Source: an uncultured Oscillospiraceae bacterium (lineage in GTDB: Bacteria; Bacillota; Clostridia; Oscillospirales; Oscillospiraceae). Taken from it: a stretch of 64,000 bases of DNA. The notes beneath the pieces are model-generated. The model worked only from the letters and a program-made list of their open reading frames with translations, had not been told where the DNA came from and ran no database searches. Within the stretch, counting starts at the first letter, position 1; every line of letters starts with the position of its first letter. The stretch lies in contig CANQTW010000007.1 of the NCBI GenBank assembly GCA_947626845.1, forward strand, positions 1 to 64,000, read 5' to 3'. The translations under genes and the position numbers were made by a program. Below are positions 23,789 to 32,480 of the stretch, in pieces.

Positions 23789-23866
23789 TGTCGGAAAAAG
23801 CCCGTCTGGGCCTTTTCCGACGCGCATGTCGCCGGAAAAATATTGAATTTGAATTTTTAACAAATC
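23789..23866. repeat. Repeat R1 with internal deletion
   Basis: H1-like TGTCGGAAAAAGCCC and GGGCCTTTTCCGA fused directly to the H3 right arm CGCCGGAAAAATATTGAATT, ending TTTTTAACAA. The middle of the element (H2) is missing. It likely doubles as terminator for yfbR. Confidence 0.7.
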
Positions 23867-23887
23867 GGTTAGGGAGGAACATCATCT

Positions 23888-24157
23888 ATGAAAGCCATCG
23901 TGACCGTTATCGGCAAGGACACCGTGGGCATCATCGCCAACGTGTGCTCCCTTCTGGCCCAGAACGGCGTGAACGTGCTGGACATCAGCCAGACCGTCAT
24001 GCGGGAATATTTCACCATGATCATGCTGGTGGATACCGCCGGGTGCAAGGTGGATTTCGCCGCCCTGGCGGACATCCTCAAAAAGGACGGCCAGGAGCAC
24101 GGGCTGGACATACGCATCCAGCGCGAGGATATTTTTGAGGCCATGCACCGCATCTGA
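23888..24157 (+). CDS. ACT-domain protein, UPF0237 type
   Basis: An 89-residue single ACT domain: KAIVTVIGKDTVGIIANVCS (strand and first helix), LAQNGVNVLDISQTVM, then YFTMIMLVDTA and the second helix. ACT domains bind amino acids and regulate. This small family is nearly always encoded next to the PFL-like DUF711 gene, as here (9 bases apart), so the two probably act together, but no substrate is known. GGAGG lies upstream of the ATG. Confidence 0.9.
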   Translation: MKAIVTVIGKDTVGIIANVCSLLAQNGVNVLDISQTVMREYFTMIMLVDTAGCKVDFAALADILKKDGQEHGLDIRIQREDIFEAMHRI

Positions 24158-24166
24158 GGTATTGCC

Positions 24167-25516
24167 ATGATAACGACAAGTGAAATTCTTGAGACCATCG
24201 AGATGATCAGCCAGCAGCATCTGGACATCCGCACCGTCACCATGGGCATCTCCCTGCGGGACTGCGGACATCCGGAGCTGAAAACCTGCTGCGACAGGAT
24301 ATACGACAAGATCACCCGCCGCGCCGAAAAGCTGGTGAAAACCGGCGAGGACATCGAGCGGGAGTTCGGCATCCCCATCGTCAACAAGCGCGTCTCCGTG
24401 ACGCCCATCGCCATCGCCTGCGAGTGCTGTGAGACCGAGGATTACGTCCCTTTCGCCCAGACGCTGGACCGGGCCGCCAAAACCGTGGGGGTCAACTTCA
24501 TCGGCGGCTTCTCCGCCCTGGTGCAGAAGGGCTTCACCCAGGGGGACCGTAAGCTCATCCGCGCCATCCCGGAGGCCCTGCGCGTCACCGAGCGGGTCTG
24601 CTCCAGCGTCAACGTGGGCTCCACCCGAACCGGCATCAACATGGACGCCGTGGCCCTGATGGGGCGGATCGTCAAGGAGACCGCGGACATTAGCCAGGGG
24701 CAGGGCTGCGCCAAGCTGGTGGTGTTCTGCAACGCGGTGGAGGACAACCCCTTTATGGCCGGGGCCTTCCACGGCGTAGGCGAGCCGGAGTGCGTCATCA
24801 ACGTGGGCGTATCCGGCCCCGGCGTGGTCCACTCGGCCCTGAAAAAATGCGCCGGCCAGCCCCTGAACGTGGCGGCGGAGGTCATCAAAAAGACGGCCTT
24901 TCGGGTGACGCGCATGGGCGAGCTGGTGGCGCAGGAGGCCAGCCGGCGGCTGGGCGTCCCCTTCGGCATCGTGGACCTGAGCCTGGCCCCCACCCCCGCC
25001 GTGGGGGACTCGGTGGCGGATATCCTGGAGGAGCTGGGCCTGGAGAGCGTGGGCGCCCCCGGCACCACGGCGGCCCTGGCGATGCTCAACGACGCGGTGA
25101 AAAAGGGCGGCGTCATGGCCTCCTCCAACGTGGGCGGCCTGTCCGGCGCCTTTATCCCCGTCTCCGAGGACGCCGGCATGATCCGCGCCGCGGCGGCGGG
25201 CAAGCTGACCATCGAGAAGTTGGAGGCCATGACCTGCGTCTGCTCCGTGGGCCTGGACATGATCGCTCTCCCAGGCGATACCTCCGCCGAGACTATCGCC
25301 GCCATCATCGCCGACGAGGCGGCCATCGGCATGATCAACCAGAAGACCACCGCCGTCAGGGTCATCCCCGTGCCGGGGAAGACCGTAGGCGACTTCGTGG
25401 ATTTCGGCGGCCTTCTGGGCCGCGCGCCCATCATGCGGGTCAATCCCGCCTCCCCCGCCGTGTTCATAGGCCGCGGCGGCAGGATACCCGCGCCTGTCAA
25501 CTCCCTGAAAAACTGA
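24167..25516 (+). CDS. PFL-like protein of the UPF0210/DUF711 family
   Basis: A 449-residue protein of the DUF711 family, a distant relative of pyruvate formate-lyase by fold. Conserved runs include [60 protein letters not shown] and [17 protein letters not shown]. Its biochemical role is unestablished. It follows the ACT-domain gene by 9 bases in a two-gene operon, an arrangement widely kept in Firmicutes. A strong terminator follows. Confidence 0.9.
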   Translation: MITTSEILETIEMISQQHLDIRTVTMGISLRDCGHPELKTCCDRIYDKITRRAEKLVKTGEDIEREFGIPIVNKRVSVTPIAIACECCETEDYVPFAQTLDRAAKTVGVNFIGGFSALVQKGFTQGDRKLIRAIPEALRVTERVCSSVNVGSTRTGINMDAVALMGRIVKETADISQGQGCAKLVVFCNAVEDNPFMAGAFHGVGEPECVINVGVSGPGVVHSALKKCAGQPLNVAAEVIKKTAFRVTRMGELVAQEASRRLGVPFGIVDLSLAPTPAVGDSVADILEELGLESVGAPGTTAALAMLNDAVKKGGVMASSNVGGLSGAFIPVSEDAGMIRAAAAGKLTIEKLEAMTCVCSVGLDMIALPGDTSAETIAAIIADEAAIGMINQKTTAVRVIPVPGKTVGDFVDFGGLLGRAPIMRVNPASPAVFIGRGGRIPAPVNSLKN

Positions 25517-25531
25517 TACGCGATCCCTTTT

Positions 25532-25560
25532 TCCCCGGCTTTCCGCCGGGGATTTTCTTT
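25532..25560 (+). terminator. Terminator after the PFL-like gene
   Basis: CCCCGGC, a five-base loop, GCCGGGG, then ATTTTCTTTT continuing into more T. A clean Rho-independent terminator. Confidence 0.92.
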
Positions 25561-25604
25561 TTTACACAAATTCTGATTTTGACCGTTGTATTCGCTAAAT
25601 AAGC

Positions 25605-25633
25605 TTGCAATCCAGGCCGTTTTTTGCTATAAT
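25605..25633 (+). promoter_or_regulatory. Sigma-A promoter of dnaA
   Basis: TTGCAA and TATAAT with a 17-base spacer, about 80 bases upstream of dnaA. No DnaA box was seen near the -35 region. Confidence 0.9.
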
Positions 25634-25713
25634 AGAGGGTACTGTATGATGCCGGGAAATCGCCATTTTGGCTCCGCGGGGCGGGGAAAAGCGGCGAGAA
25701 AGGTTGGATAGAT

Positions 25714-27021
25714 ATGAACTCATTAGACGAAATCTGGGCGGGCGTTTTAGAGCTGATGGGGCAGGAGCTCACGTCCGTGGCCATCAGCACCTGGTTTGGG
25801 GACTGCCGGCCCGTGGGCTTTTCCGAGGCGGGCCTGACGCTTTGCGTCCCCTCGGAATTCAAGCGCAGCGTCATCTTTGCCCGCTTCATGGAGCCGCTGA
25901 AGGCCGCCCTGAGCCAGATTTTCTCCGGGGATATGGAGGTCACGCTGGTGGGGGAGGAGGCCGCCCAGGAGCAGGAGACGAAAAAGACGGACGAGGCGGA
26001 TTCCGAGGAGTACACCTTCGAGCGCTTCGTGGTGGGCCCCTCCAACAAGTTCGCCCACGCCGCCAGCTTGGCCGTGGCCAAGGGGGAGACCCGCAGCTAC
26101 AACCCCCTCTTCATCTACGGCGACTCCGGCCTCGGCAAGACCCATCTCCTCTACGCCATCCGCCATGAGGTGATGCTCCGGCACCCGGAATATTACGTGG
26201 TCTTTGTACGGGGCGAGGACTTCATGAACGAGCTTATCGCCGCCATCCAGACCGGCAAGAACGTGGAATTTCGGGAGAAATACCGCAGCGCCGATTTTCT
26301 GCTGATCGATGACATCCAGATCGTGGCCGGCAAGGCCTCCACTCAGGATGAGATGTTCCACACCTTCAACACCCTCTACGAGGCCAAGAAGCAGATGGTC
26401 TTCACCTCGGACCGGCCCCCCTCCGACATGCCCAACCTGACCGAACGCCTCCAGTCCAGGCTCGGCATGGGCCTGCAGGCGGATATCCAGCCGCCGGATT
26501 TTGAGACCCGCGCCGCCATCGTGAGAAACAAGTCCATGTCCCTGGGACTGGCTCTCTCCAGCGACGTGGTCAACTACATCGCCGAGAACATGACCTCCAA
26601 CGTACGCCAGCTGGAGGGCGCGGTCTTGAAGATACGGGCCCAGAGCGACCTGATGAACGTCCAGCTGACCGTCTCCGAGGTGGCCAAGCTCCTGAAGGAT
26701 ATGTTCCGCCAGAAGTCCGCTTATGTGCCCACCCCGGAGGATATCATACGGGAGACGGCCAAATATTTCTCCCTGTCCCCCGAAGACCTGAAGGGCCAGC
26801 GCAGGACACGCAACACCGCCCTGGCGCGGCAGATCGCCATGTACGAGATCCGCAAGCTGACGAATCTGTCCCTGCAGGACATCGGCGCCATCTTCGAGGG
26901 ACGGGACCACACCACCGTCCTGTCCAGCATCCAGAAGATAGAGAAAAACGTTGAATCCGACAGCGAGTTCGCCCAGCAGGTGAAGGATATCACCTCCAAC
27001 ATCAACGCCCATAACCTGTAA
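25714..27021 (+). CDS. dnaA: Replication initiator DnaA
   Basis: A 435-residue AAA+ initiator. Domain I is the N-terminal MNSLDEIWAGVLELMGQELT part, followed by an acidic linker (about residues 85-105). Domain III starts at YTFERFVVGPSNKFAHAASL, with Walker A GDSGLGKTHLL, Walker B FLLIDDIQI, and a Ser-rich sensor region (FTSDRPPSDMPNLTERL). Domain IV ends with a helix-turn-helix and the box-binding signature GRDHTTVLSSI. GAGAAAGG precedes the ATG. The gene sits directly before the candidate oriC and dnaN. Confidence 0.98.
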   Translation: MNSLDEIWAGVLELMGQELTSVAISTWFGDCRPVGFSEAGLTLCVPSEFKRSVIFARFMEPLKAALSQIFSGDMEVTLVGEEAAQEQETKKTDEADSEEYTFERFVVGPSNKFAHAASLAVAKGETRSYNPLFIYGDSGLGKTHLLYAIRHEVMLRHPEYYVVFVRGEDFMNELIAAIQTGKNVEFREKYRSADFLLIDDIQIVAGKASTQDEMFHTFNTLYEAKKQMVFTSDRPPSDMPNLTERLQSRLGMGLQADIQPPDFETRAAIVRNKSMSLGLALSSDVVNYIAENMTSNVRQLEGAVLKIRAQSDLMNVQLTVSEVAKLLKDMFRQKSAYVPTPEDIIRETAKYFSLSPEDLKGQRRTRNTALARQIAMYEIRKLTNLSLQDIGAIFEGRDHTTVLSSIQKIEKNVESDSEFAQQVKDITSNINAHNL

Positions 27022-27283
27022 CGCTTTCAACAGTTTCCCCCTGTTTCCACAGCGCGGTCTTTCCCCCTTCGGTTGAAAATTCCGAGCTTCTCTTTTTTCT
27101 GTTTAAAACCGTCACGCTTTTCCACAGCCGCTTTTTTCGATTTTTCTTACGGTTTACGCCCCTTTTCGCCGCTTTCCACAGAATCCCCCGTACTACGGCG
27201 GCTACTGCTGAGATATAAATATATTCTTTCTTTCTGTATTCTATTCCATATTTTTTTCATTACCACTCAAGGAGGAACGGACA
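27022..27283. other. oriC: Probable replication origin (oriC) between dnaA and dnaN
   Basis: A 262-bp gap without ORFs. Three DnaA-box-like sites on the same strand: GTTTCCACA (27043-27051), TTTTCCACA (27118-27126) and CTTTCCACA (27172-27180), each near the TTATCCACA consensus. They are followed by an AT-rich stretch (about 27210-27272) suited to duplex unwinding. Position between dnaA and dnaN is standard for Firmicutes. The boxes are imperfect, so the origin assignment is likely but unproven. Confidence 0.7.
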
Positions 27284-28399
27284 ATGAAATTTTCCTGCGA
27301 AAAGGAACTGCTTGCCAACGCCGTGACCATCGCCTCCCGCGCCGCCGCCACCAAGAGCGCGGTACCCAGCATGGAGGGCCTTCTCATCGAGGCCGCTTCG
27401 GACCTGACCGTCTGGGGCTACAACCAGAAAACAGGCATCCGCTCCACCGTCGCCGCCGACGTGACGGAGCCAGGTTCCATCGTCATCAACGCCCGCCTCT
27501 TCGGCGACATCATCCGACGTCTCCCCGATGACGTGGTGTATATCACCGTCAACGAGAAGTGCATGATCAACATCCGTTGCGCCATGAGCGAGTACAATCT
27601 CTCCGGCCTGTCCGCCGATGAATACCCGGAGCTGCCGGTAACGGACTATCAGAACTCCATCTATATGAAGGAGCGGGACATCAAGTCCATGATCGCCGAG
27701 ACCAACTTCGCCGTTATGGACAACGAGGCCCGTCCCATCTACACCGGCGCCCTCTTCGAGGTGGATAACGACATCCTCACGGTGGTGGCCGTAGACGGCT
27801 TCCGGCTGGCGCTGAGACGGGAGCGGGTGGCCAAGACCGAGGTAGGCAAGATATCCTTCGTGGTCCCCGGCGCGGCCCTCACCGAGGTGGAGCGCATCGC
27901 GGGAGAGTCCGACGAGCTTGTGAAGATCACCCTCGGTTCCTCCCACGTGATGTTCACCCTGGGCAGTAATCTGCTCATCGCCCGCCGGCTGGAGGGGGAG
28001 TTCATGAATTACCGCAACTCCATCCCCCAGACAGGCAAATACAGCATCGGCGCCAACCGCCGGGACGTTATCGACACCGTGGAGCGGGTGTCCCTGATCA
28101 TCAGCGACAAATTCAAGAGCCCCGTGCGGTGCGAGTTTTCCGACGGAAAGCTGCGTGTCTCCACCGCCACCACCCTGGGAAAGGCCTCCGATGAGTGCGC
28201 CGTGGACGGGGACGGCGAGGGGCTGGAGATCGGCTTCAACAACCGCTACATCCTGGACGCCCTGAAGGCCGCTCCGGCGGACAATATCCGTTTCCAGCTG
28301 TCCACCAGCGTCTCCCCCTGCGTCATCACCCCCGCCGAGGGGGAGAAGAACTTCCTCTATATGATCCTTCCCGTGAGGCTGAGAACAAATGAGGGTTAA
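27284..28399 (+). CDS. dnaN: DNA polymerase III beta sliding clamp
   Basis: A 371-residue ring-forming clamp that tethers the replicase. Typical parts are the N-terminal [20 protein letters not shown], then [57 protein letters not shown], and a C-terminal MILPVRL that lines the partner-binding pocket. Three similar domains of about 120 residues each fit the length. CAAGGAGG precedes the ATG. Its 3' end overlaps the S4-domain gene by 11 bases. Confidence 0.97.
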   Translation: MKFSCEKELLANAVTIASRAAATKSAVPSMEGLLIEAASDLTVWGYNQKTGIRSTVAADVTEPGSIVINARLFGDIIRRLPDDVVYITVNEKCMINIRCAMSEYNLSGLSADEYPELPVTDYQNSIYMKERDIKSMIAETNFAVMDNEARPIYTGALFEVDNDILTVVAVDGFRLALRRERVAKTEVGKISFVVPGAALTEVERIAGESDELVKITLGSSHVMFTLGSNLLIARRLEGEFMNYRNSIPQTGKYSIGANRRDVIDTVERVSLIISDKFKSPVRCEFSDGKLRVSTATTLGKASDECAVDGDGEGLEIGFNNRYILDALKAAPADNIRFQLSTSVSPCVITPAEGEKNFLYMILPVRLRTNEG

Positions 28400-28649
28400 G
28401 GTCAGGGCCAGGATAAAGCGCCCGGAGGCGGAGGACATCCCCATCACCACGGAGACGATCAAGCTGGACTCCTTTCTGAAGCTGGCCAACGCCGTGGAAT
28501 CCGGCGGTGCGGCAAAGAACCTCATCGCCGAGGAGGCGGTAAAGGTCAACAGCGAAGTCTGTACCCAGCGGGGAAAGAAGCTGCGTCCCGGCGACAGGGT
28601 GGAGTTGGAGGGACAGGTGTTCCAGGTCACGGAGGCGCCATGTATTTAG
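28389..28649 (+). CDS. yaaA: S4-domain RNA-binding protein YaaA
   Basis: An 86-residue S4-type protein between dnaN and recF, the usual place of yaaA/rlbA. The core is [20 protein letters not shown], then [20 protein letters not shown] and a C-terminal strand ([13 protein letters not shown]). The N-terminal extension of about 15 residues ([17 protein letters not shown]) is longer than in Bacillus YaaA, but no other start with a ribosome site is visible. It overlaps dnaN by 11 and recF by 10 bases, so it is translationally coupled on both sides. Confidence 0.9.
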   Translation: MRVKVRARIKRPEAEDIPITTETIKLDSFLKLANAVESGGAAKNLIAEEAVKVNSEVCTQRGKKLRPGDRVELEGQVFQVTEAPCI

Positions 28650-29743
28650 ACCGCGTAGAGCTGCGGGGCTTTCGCAACTACGCCGATTCCTCCGCCGGCT
28701 TTTCCAGGGAAATCAACGTTATCTCCGGCCTCAACGCCCAGGGAAAGACAAATCTTTTGGAGGCCATCTACCTGCTCTGCACCGGCAGGAGCTTCCGCAC
28801 CAGGTCGGACAGGGAGCTTTTGGGCTTTGACCGGGACGAGGCCCGACTGTACGCCCAGGGCTTCAGCGGCGGGCGGGAGCATAAGATCGAGCTCCTTCTC
28901 CACCGGGGCCGCCGGCGGGAGATGCTGGTCAACGGCGTCAAGCAGAAAACGGCCCAGTCCTTCTCCGGCTTTTTTTCCGCGGTGCTGTTCTGCCCGGAGG
29001 ACCTGGAGCTGATCCGCGGCGGGGCCGCGGAGAGGCGCCGGCTCATGGATGACTGCATCAGCCAGCTGCGGCCCCGCTACGCCGCGGCGTTGAATGAGTT
29101 CAACAGGGCCTACGAGGGGAAAACGAGAATTTTGCGGGACTATGAGGAAAAGCCCTCCCTCCTGCCCCTTTTGGACGAGTATGACGTCCGGCTGGCCAAA
29201 ATGAGCGCTGAGCTTATCCACATGCGGGCGCAGTTCGCCAGGGCCCTGGCGCCGGAGTGCCGGCGCATCCACGGGGAATTTTCCGGCGGCGAGGAGCTGT
29301 CTTTGCGCTACACCACCGTCAAAACCGTGGATGACCCGACCCGTCCCGCGGACGAGCTGCTGCCCATGATCTTAGAGCACCAGCGCCGCCACCGGGAGGC
29401 GGAGCTGGCGTCGGGCCTGTGTCTCACCGGCGCCCATAAGGACGATCTGGAGATCGAGATCAACGGCGCTCCCGCCAGGGCCTTCGCCTCCCAGGGACAG
29501 GCCCGCACCGCGGCGCTGTCCGTCAAGCTCTCGGAGCTGGAGCTCCACAAGAGGGTTCGGGGCGAGTACCCGCTGCTTTTGCTGGACGACGTGCTCTCGG
29601 AGCTGGACGAGACCAGGCAGGATTTTATTTTGAACCGCATCGGCGGCGGACAGGTGTTCATCACCTGCTGTGAGGATGAGAAGATCGCCGCCCGCACAGG
29701 CGGCAGGGTGCTGACCGTGGAAAACGGCGCCATCCTTTCATAG
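28640..29743 (+). CDS. recF: DNA repair ATPase RecF
   Basis: A 367-residue SMC-like ATPase that helps load RecA at gapped DNA. Walker A is [17 protein letters not shown] at residues 31-47, the signature motif is in the [19 protein letters not shown] run, and Walker B is [20 protein letters not shown]. The N-terminus [16 protein letters not shown] is typical. It is coupled to yaaA by overlap, within the dnaA-gyrA block. Confidence 0.96.
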   Translation: MYLDRVELRGFRNYADSSAGFSREINVISGLNAQGKTNLLEAIYLLCTGRSFRTRSDRELLGFDRDEARLYAQGFSGGREHKIELLLHRGRRREMLVNGVKQKTAQSFSGFFSAVLFCPEDLELIRGGAAERRRLMDDCISQLRPRYAAALNEFNRAYEGKTRILRDYEEKPSLLPLLDEYDVRLAKMSAELIHMRAQFARALAPECRRIHGEFSGGEELSLRYTTVKTVDDPTRPADELLPMILEHQRRHREAELASGLCLTGAHKDDLEIEINGAPARAFASQGQARTAALSVKLSELELHKRVRGEYPLLLLDDVLSELDETRQDFILNRIGGGQVFITCCEDEKIAARTGGRVLTVENGAILS

Positions 29744-29780
29744 GGACCGGTCACCCGTCCCGCTCCGGAGGTCACCGTAT

Positions 29781-30041
29781 ATGTATCTGCATTTAGGCCA
29801 GGACTGCGTGGTCCGGGAGAAAACCGTCATCGGCATCTTTGATCTGGACAACACCTCCACCTCAAAGATCACCCGTGAATTTTTGAACCGCGCCCAGCGG
29901 GAGGGGAACGCCGAGACCGTAGCGGATGACCTGCCAAAGGCGTTCACCGTCACCAGCGAAAACGGAAAAAACAAAGTGTATCTGACACAGCTTTCCTCCC
30001 AGACCCTCTTCAAACGGGCGGCGGACGAGGAATTTATTTAA
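29781..30041 (+). CDS. remB: RemA/RemB-family protein (DUF370)
   Basis: An 86-residue DUF370 protein at the conserved place between recF and gyrB (yaaB/remB of Bacillus). The segment REKTVIGIFDLDNTSTSKIT, then FLNRAQREG and NKVYLTQLSSQTLFKRA, fits the family. RemA of Bacillus is a DNA-binding regulator of matrix genes; RemB function is less clear. GGAGG lies about seven bases before the ATG. Confidence 0.88.
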   Translation: MYLHLGQDCVVREKTVIGIFDLDNTSTSKITREFLNRAQREGNAETVADDLPKAFTVTSENGKNKVYLTQLSSQTLFKRAADEEFI

Positions 30042-30070
30042 GTATAGTGCGACTATAAGGAGGCATTTTT

Positions 30071-30499
30071 ATGGCTAAAATCAAAATGGACCCCATTGAA
30101 AAGACGTGGCAGGACAGAAAGCGCGTCCTGGGAATGCCCCTGACCTTTACCAAGTACAGCCTGTCCGAGGACAGGATATTTTTGGAAAAAGGCTTTCTCA
30201 ACATCAAGAGCGAGGAGGTCCTGCTGTACAGGATCAGGGATATCGACCTGAAAATGAATCTGGGCCAGCGGATGATGGGCGTGGGGACCGTGTGCATCTA
30301 CTCCTCCGACGCCTCTTGCCCCCATCTGGACATAGAGAACGTAAAGAACCCCAGGGAGGTCAAGGAGCTTATCCACAAGGCCGTGGAGGCGGCCAAGGAC
30401 AAGCGCCGTATCCGTCCCATGGAGGTCATGGGCGACGATCCCTTTGACGATCCCCACAGCGACGGGGACCTCGATCCCGACGATATCCTTAACGACTGA
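30071..30499 (+). CDS. PH-domain (YdbT-like) protein
   Basis: A 142-residue cytosolic protein with one bacterial PH domain: RVLGMPLTFTKYSLSEDRIF, LNIKSEEVLLYRIRDIDLKM, VGTVCIYSSDAS, then IENVKNPREVKELIHKAVE, followed by an acidic tail ending DPDDILND. No membrane helix is present, so it is the soluble half of the YdbS/YdbT type. AGGAGG lies before the ATG. It is inserted between remB and gyrB, 21 bases before gyrB, so it is probably co-expressed with gyrase; a role there is not known. Confidence 0.85.
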   Translation: MAKIKMDPIEKTWQDRKRVLGMPLTFTKYSLSEDRIFLEKGFLNIKSEEVLLYRIRDIDLKMNLGQRMMGVGTVCIYSSDASCPHLDIENVKNPREVKELIHKAVEAAKDKRRIRPMEVMGDDPFDDPHSDGDLDPDDILND

Positions 30500-30520
30500 T
30501 TTTTTGGAGGCATATTTCCC

Positions 30521-32470
30521 ATGGCAGAACTCACCGAAGCCACAGGCATCACAGGCAAGATCACCGAGGAATACGACGCCAGTCAAATCCAGGTGCTGGA
30601 GGGACTGGAGGCCGTTCGCAAGCGTCCGGGCATGTACATCGGCTCCACCAGTTCCTCCGGACTTCACCACCTGGTCTATGAGATCGTGGACAACGCCATC
30701 GACGAGGCGCTGGCCGGCTGCTGCGACCACATCAAGGTGACCATCAACCCCGGCAACACCATCACCGTGGTGGACAACGGACGCGGCATCCCCGTGGATA
30801 TCCAGCAGCAGACGGGCAAGAGCGCCTTAGAGGTGGTCTTCACCGTCCTCCACGCCGGCGGAAAATTCGGCGGCGGCGGCTACAAGGTCTCCGGCGGCCT
30901 CCACGGCGTAGGCGCCAGCGTGGTCAACGCCCTCTCCGAGTGGCTGGAGGTCCAGGTCCACAAGGACGGGAAAATCTACGAGATGAAATTTTCAAGGGGC
31001 GACATCACCGAGCCTCTGACCGTGGTGGGAAAGACCGATCACACCGGCACCACCGTCACCTTCAAGCCCGACCCCGAAATGTTCGACGACACGGTATACG
31101 ACTACGAGATCCTCCACAAGCGTATGCAGGAGCAGGCGTTTTTGAATGCCGGCCTGCGCATCCGCATCGAGGACAACCGGTCCGAGGAGCTCATCTTCGA
31201 CGATATGCACTACGAAGGGGGTATCCGGCAGTTCGTGGAGTATCTGAACCTCCACAAGACGCCCCTCTCCGAGGATGTGGTCTACATGTCCGGCGGCAAG
31301 GAGGACTCCATCGCCGAGATCGCCTTCCAGTATAACGACGGCTACAACGAGATGCTCGTCTCCTTCGCCAACAATATCCACACCCCTGAGGGCGGTATGC
31401 ACGAGACCGGCTTCAAGACGGCCCTCACAAGGGTGCTCAACGCCTACGCCGCCAAGATCGGGCAGCTGAAGGGGGATGACAAGCTCTCCGGCGAGGACTG
31501 CCGGGAGGGCCTCACCGCCGTCATCTCCGTCAAGCTCACCAACGCCCAGTTCGAGGGCCAGACCAAGGCCAAGCTGGGCAACGCGGACATCCGCTCCTTG
31601 GTGGACTCCATCGTCTCCGAGCAGCTGGAGATATACCTGGAGGAGAATCCGGCCTTCGGGAAGACGGTCATCGAAAAAGCCCTTACCGCCAACCGGGCCC
31701 GTGAGGCCGCCAAGAAGGCCCGCGAGTCCGTGCGCCGCAAGACGGGGCTGGAGTCCGGCCAGATGCCCGATAAGCTCCAGGACTGCAACGAGCGGGACCC
31801 CTCCCTCTGCGAGATATACATCGTGGAGGGCGACTCCGCCGCGGGCTCGGCCATCCAGGGCCGGGACAGCCGGTTCCAGGCGATTTTGGCCATGTGGGGC
31901 AAGATGCTGAACGTGGAGAAGGCCAGGGCCGATAAAATCTACGGCAACGACAAGCTCTACCCCCTCATCGTGGCCCTGGGGGCCGGCATTGGGGACGAGT
32001 TCAACATCGACAAGCTCCGCTATCACAAGATCATCATCATGGCCGATGCCGATGTGGACGGCGCCCATATCCGCACGCTCCTGCTGACCTTCTTCTTCCG
32101 CTATATGCGCCCCCTCATCGAAAACGGCTATGTGTACTCCGCCGTGCCGCCCCTCTATAAGCTGACCCGCGGCAAACAGCAGCGGGTGGCCTATTCCGAC
32201 CCGGAGCGGGATCAGATCTCCGCCGAGATGCGGGCCGACAACCCCAACGCCAAGGTGGATATCAACCGCTACAAGGGCCTGGGCGAGATGGACCCCCACG
32301 AACTGTGGGAGACCACCATGGACCCGGAGAAGCGCACTCTCCGGCGCATCACCTTAGACGATGCCGTGGCGGCGGATCAGATTTTCACCGTCCTGATGGG
32401 CGAGGAAGTGGAGCCCCGCAAGGCGTGGATCGAGGAGAACGCCCAGTACGCGGTGAATCTGGACTACTAA
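30521..32470 (+). CDS. gyrB: DNA gyrase subunit B
   Basis: A 649-residue ATPase subunit of gyrase. The GHKL ATPase motifs are [29 protein letters not shown] and [15 protein letters not shown]. The transducer part holds QTKAKLGN. The TOPRIM domain has [12 protein letters not shown] and [35 protein letters not shown] has Trp where E. coli has Lys447. The C-terminal [20 protein letters not shown] ends the subunit normally. TTTGGAGG precedes the ATG. It is followed 10 bases later by gyrA. Confidence 0.98.
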   Translation: MAELTEATGITGKITEEYDASQIQVLEGLEAVRKRPGMYIGSTSSSGLHHLVYEIVDNAIDEALAGCCDHIKVTINPGNTITVVDNGRGIPVDIQQQTGKSALEVVFTVLHAGGKFGGGGYKVSGGLHGVGASVVNALSEWLEVQVHKDGKIYEMKFSRGDITEPLTVVGKTDHTGTTVTFKPDPEMFDDTVYDYEILHKRMQEQAFLNAGLRIRIEDNRSEELIFDDMHYEGGIRQFVEYLNLHKTPLSEDVVYMSGGKEDSIAEIAFQYNDGYNEMLVSFANNIHTPEGGMHETGFKTALTRVLNAYAAKIGQLKGDDKLSGEDCREGLTAVISVKLTNAQFEGQTKAKLGNADIRSLVDSIVSEQLEIYLEENPAFGKTVIEKALTANRAREAAKKARESVRRKTGLESGQMPDKLQDCNERDPSLCEIYIVEGDSAAGSAIQGRDSRFQAILAMWGKMLNVEKARADKIYGNDKLYPLIVALGAGIGDEFNIDKLRYHKIIIMADADVDGAHIRTLLLTFFFRYMRPLIENGYVYSAVPPLYKLTRGKQQRVAYSDPERDQISAEMRADNPNAKVDINRYKGLGEMDPHELWETTMDPEKRTLRRITLDDAVAADQIFTVLMGEEVEPRKAWIEENAQYAVNLDY

Positions 32471-32480
32471 GAGGTACTAT

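Noticed and set aside
26376-26573. ORF inside dnaA on the minus strand
   Set aside because: Shadow frame; dnaA signatures are complete on the plus strand.
27022-27283. Small genes in the dnaA-dnaN gap (for example 27073-27531)
   Set aside because: The frame runs across the DnaA boxes into dnaN and has no ribosome site; the gap is best read as oriC.
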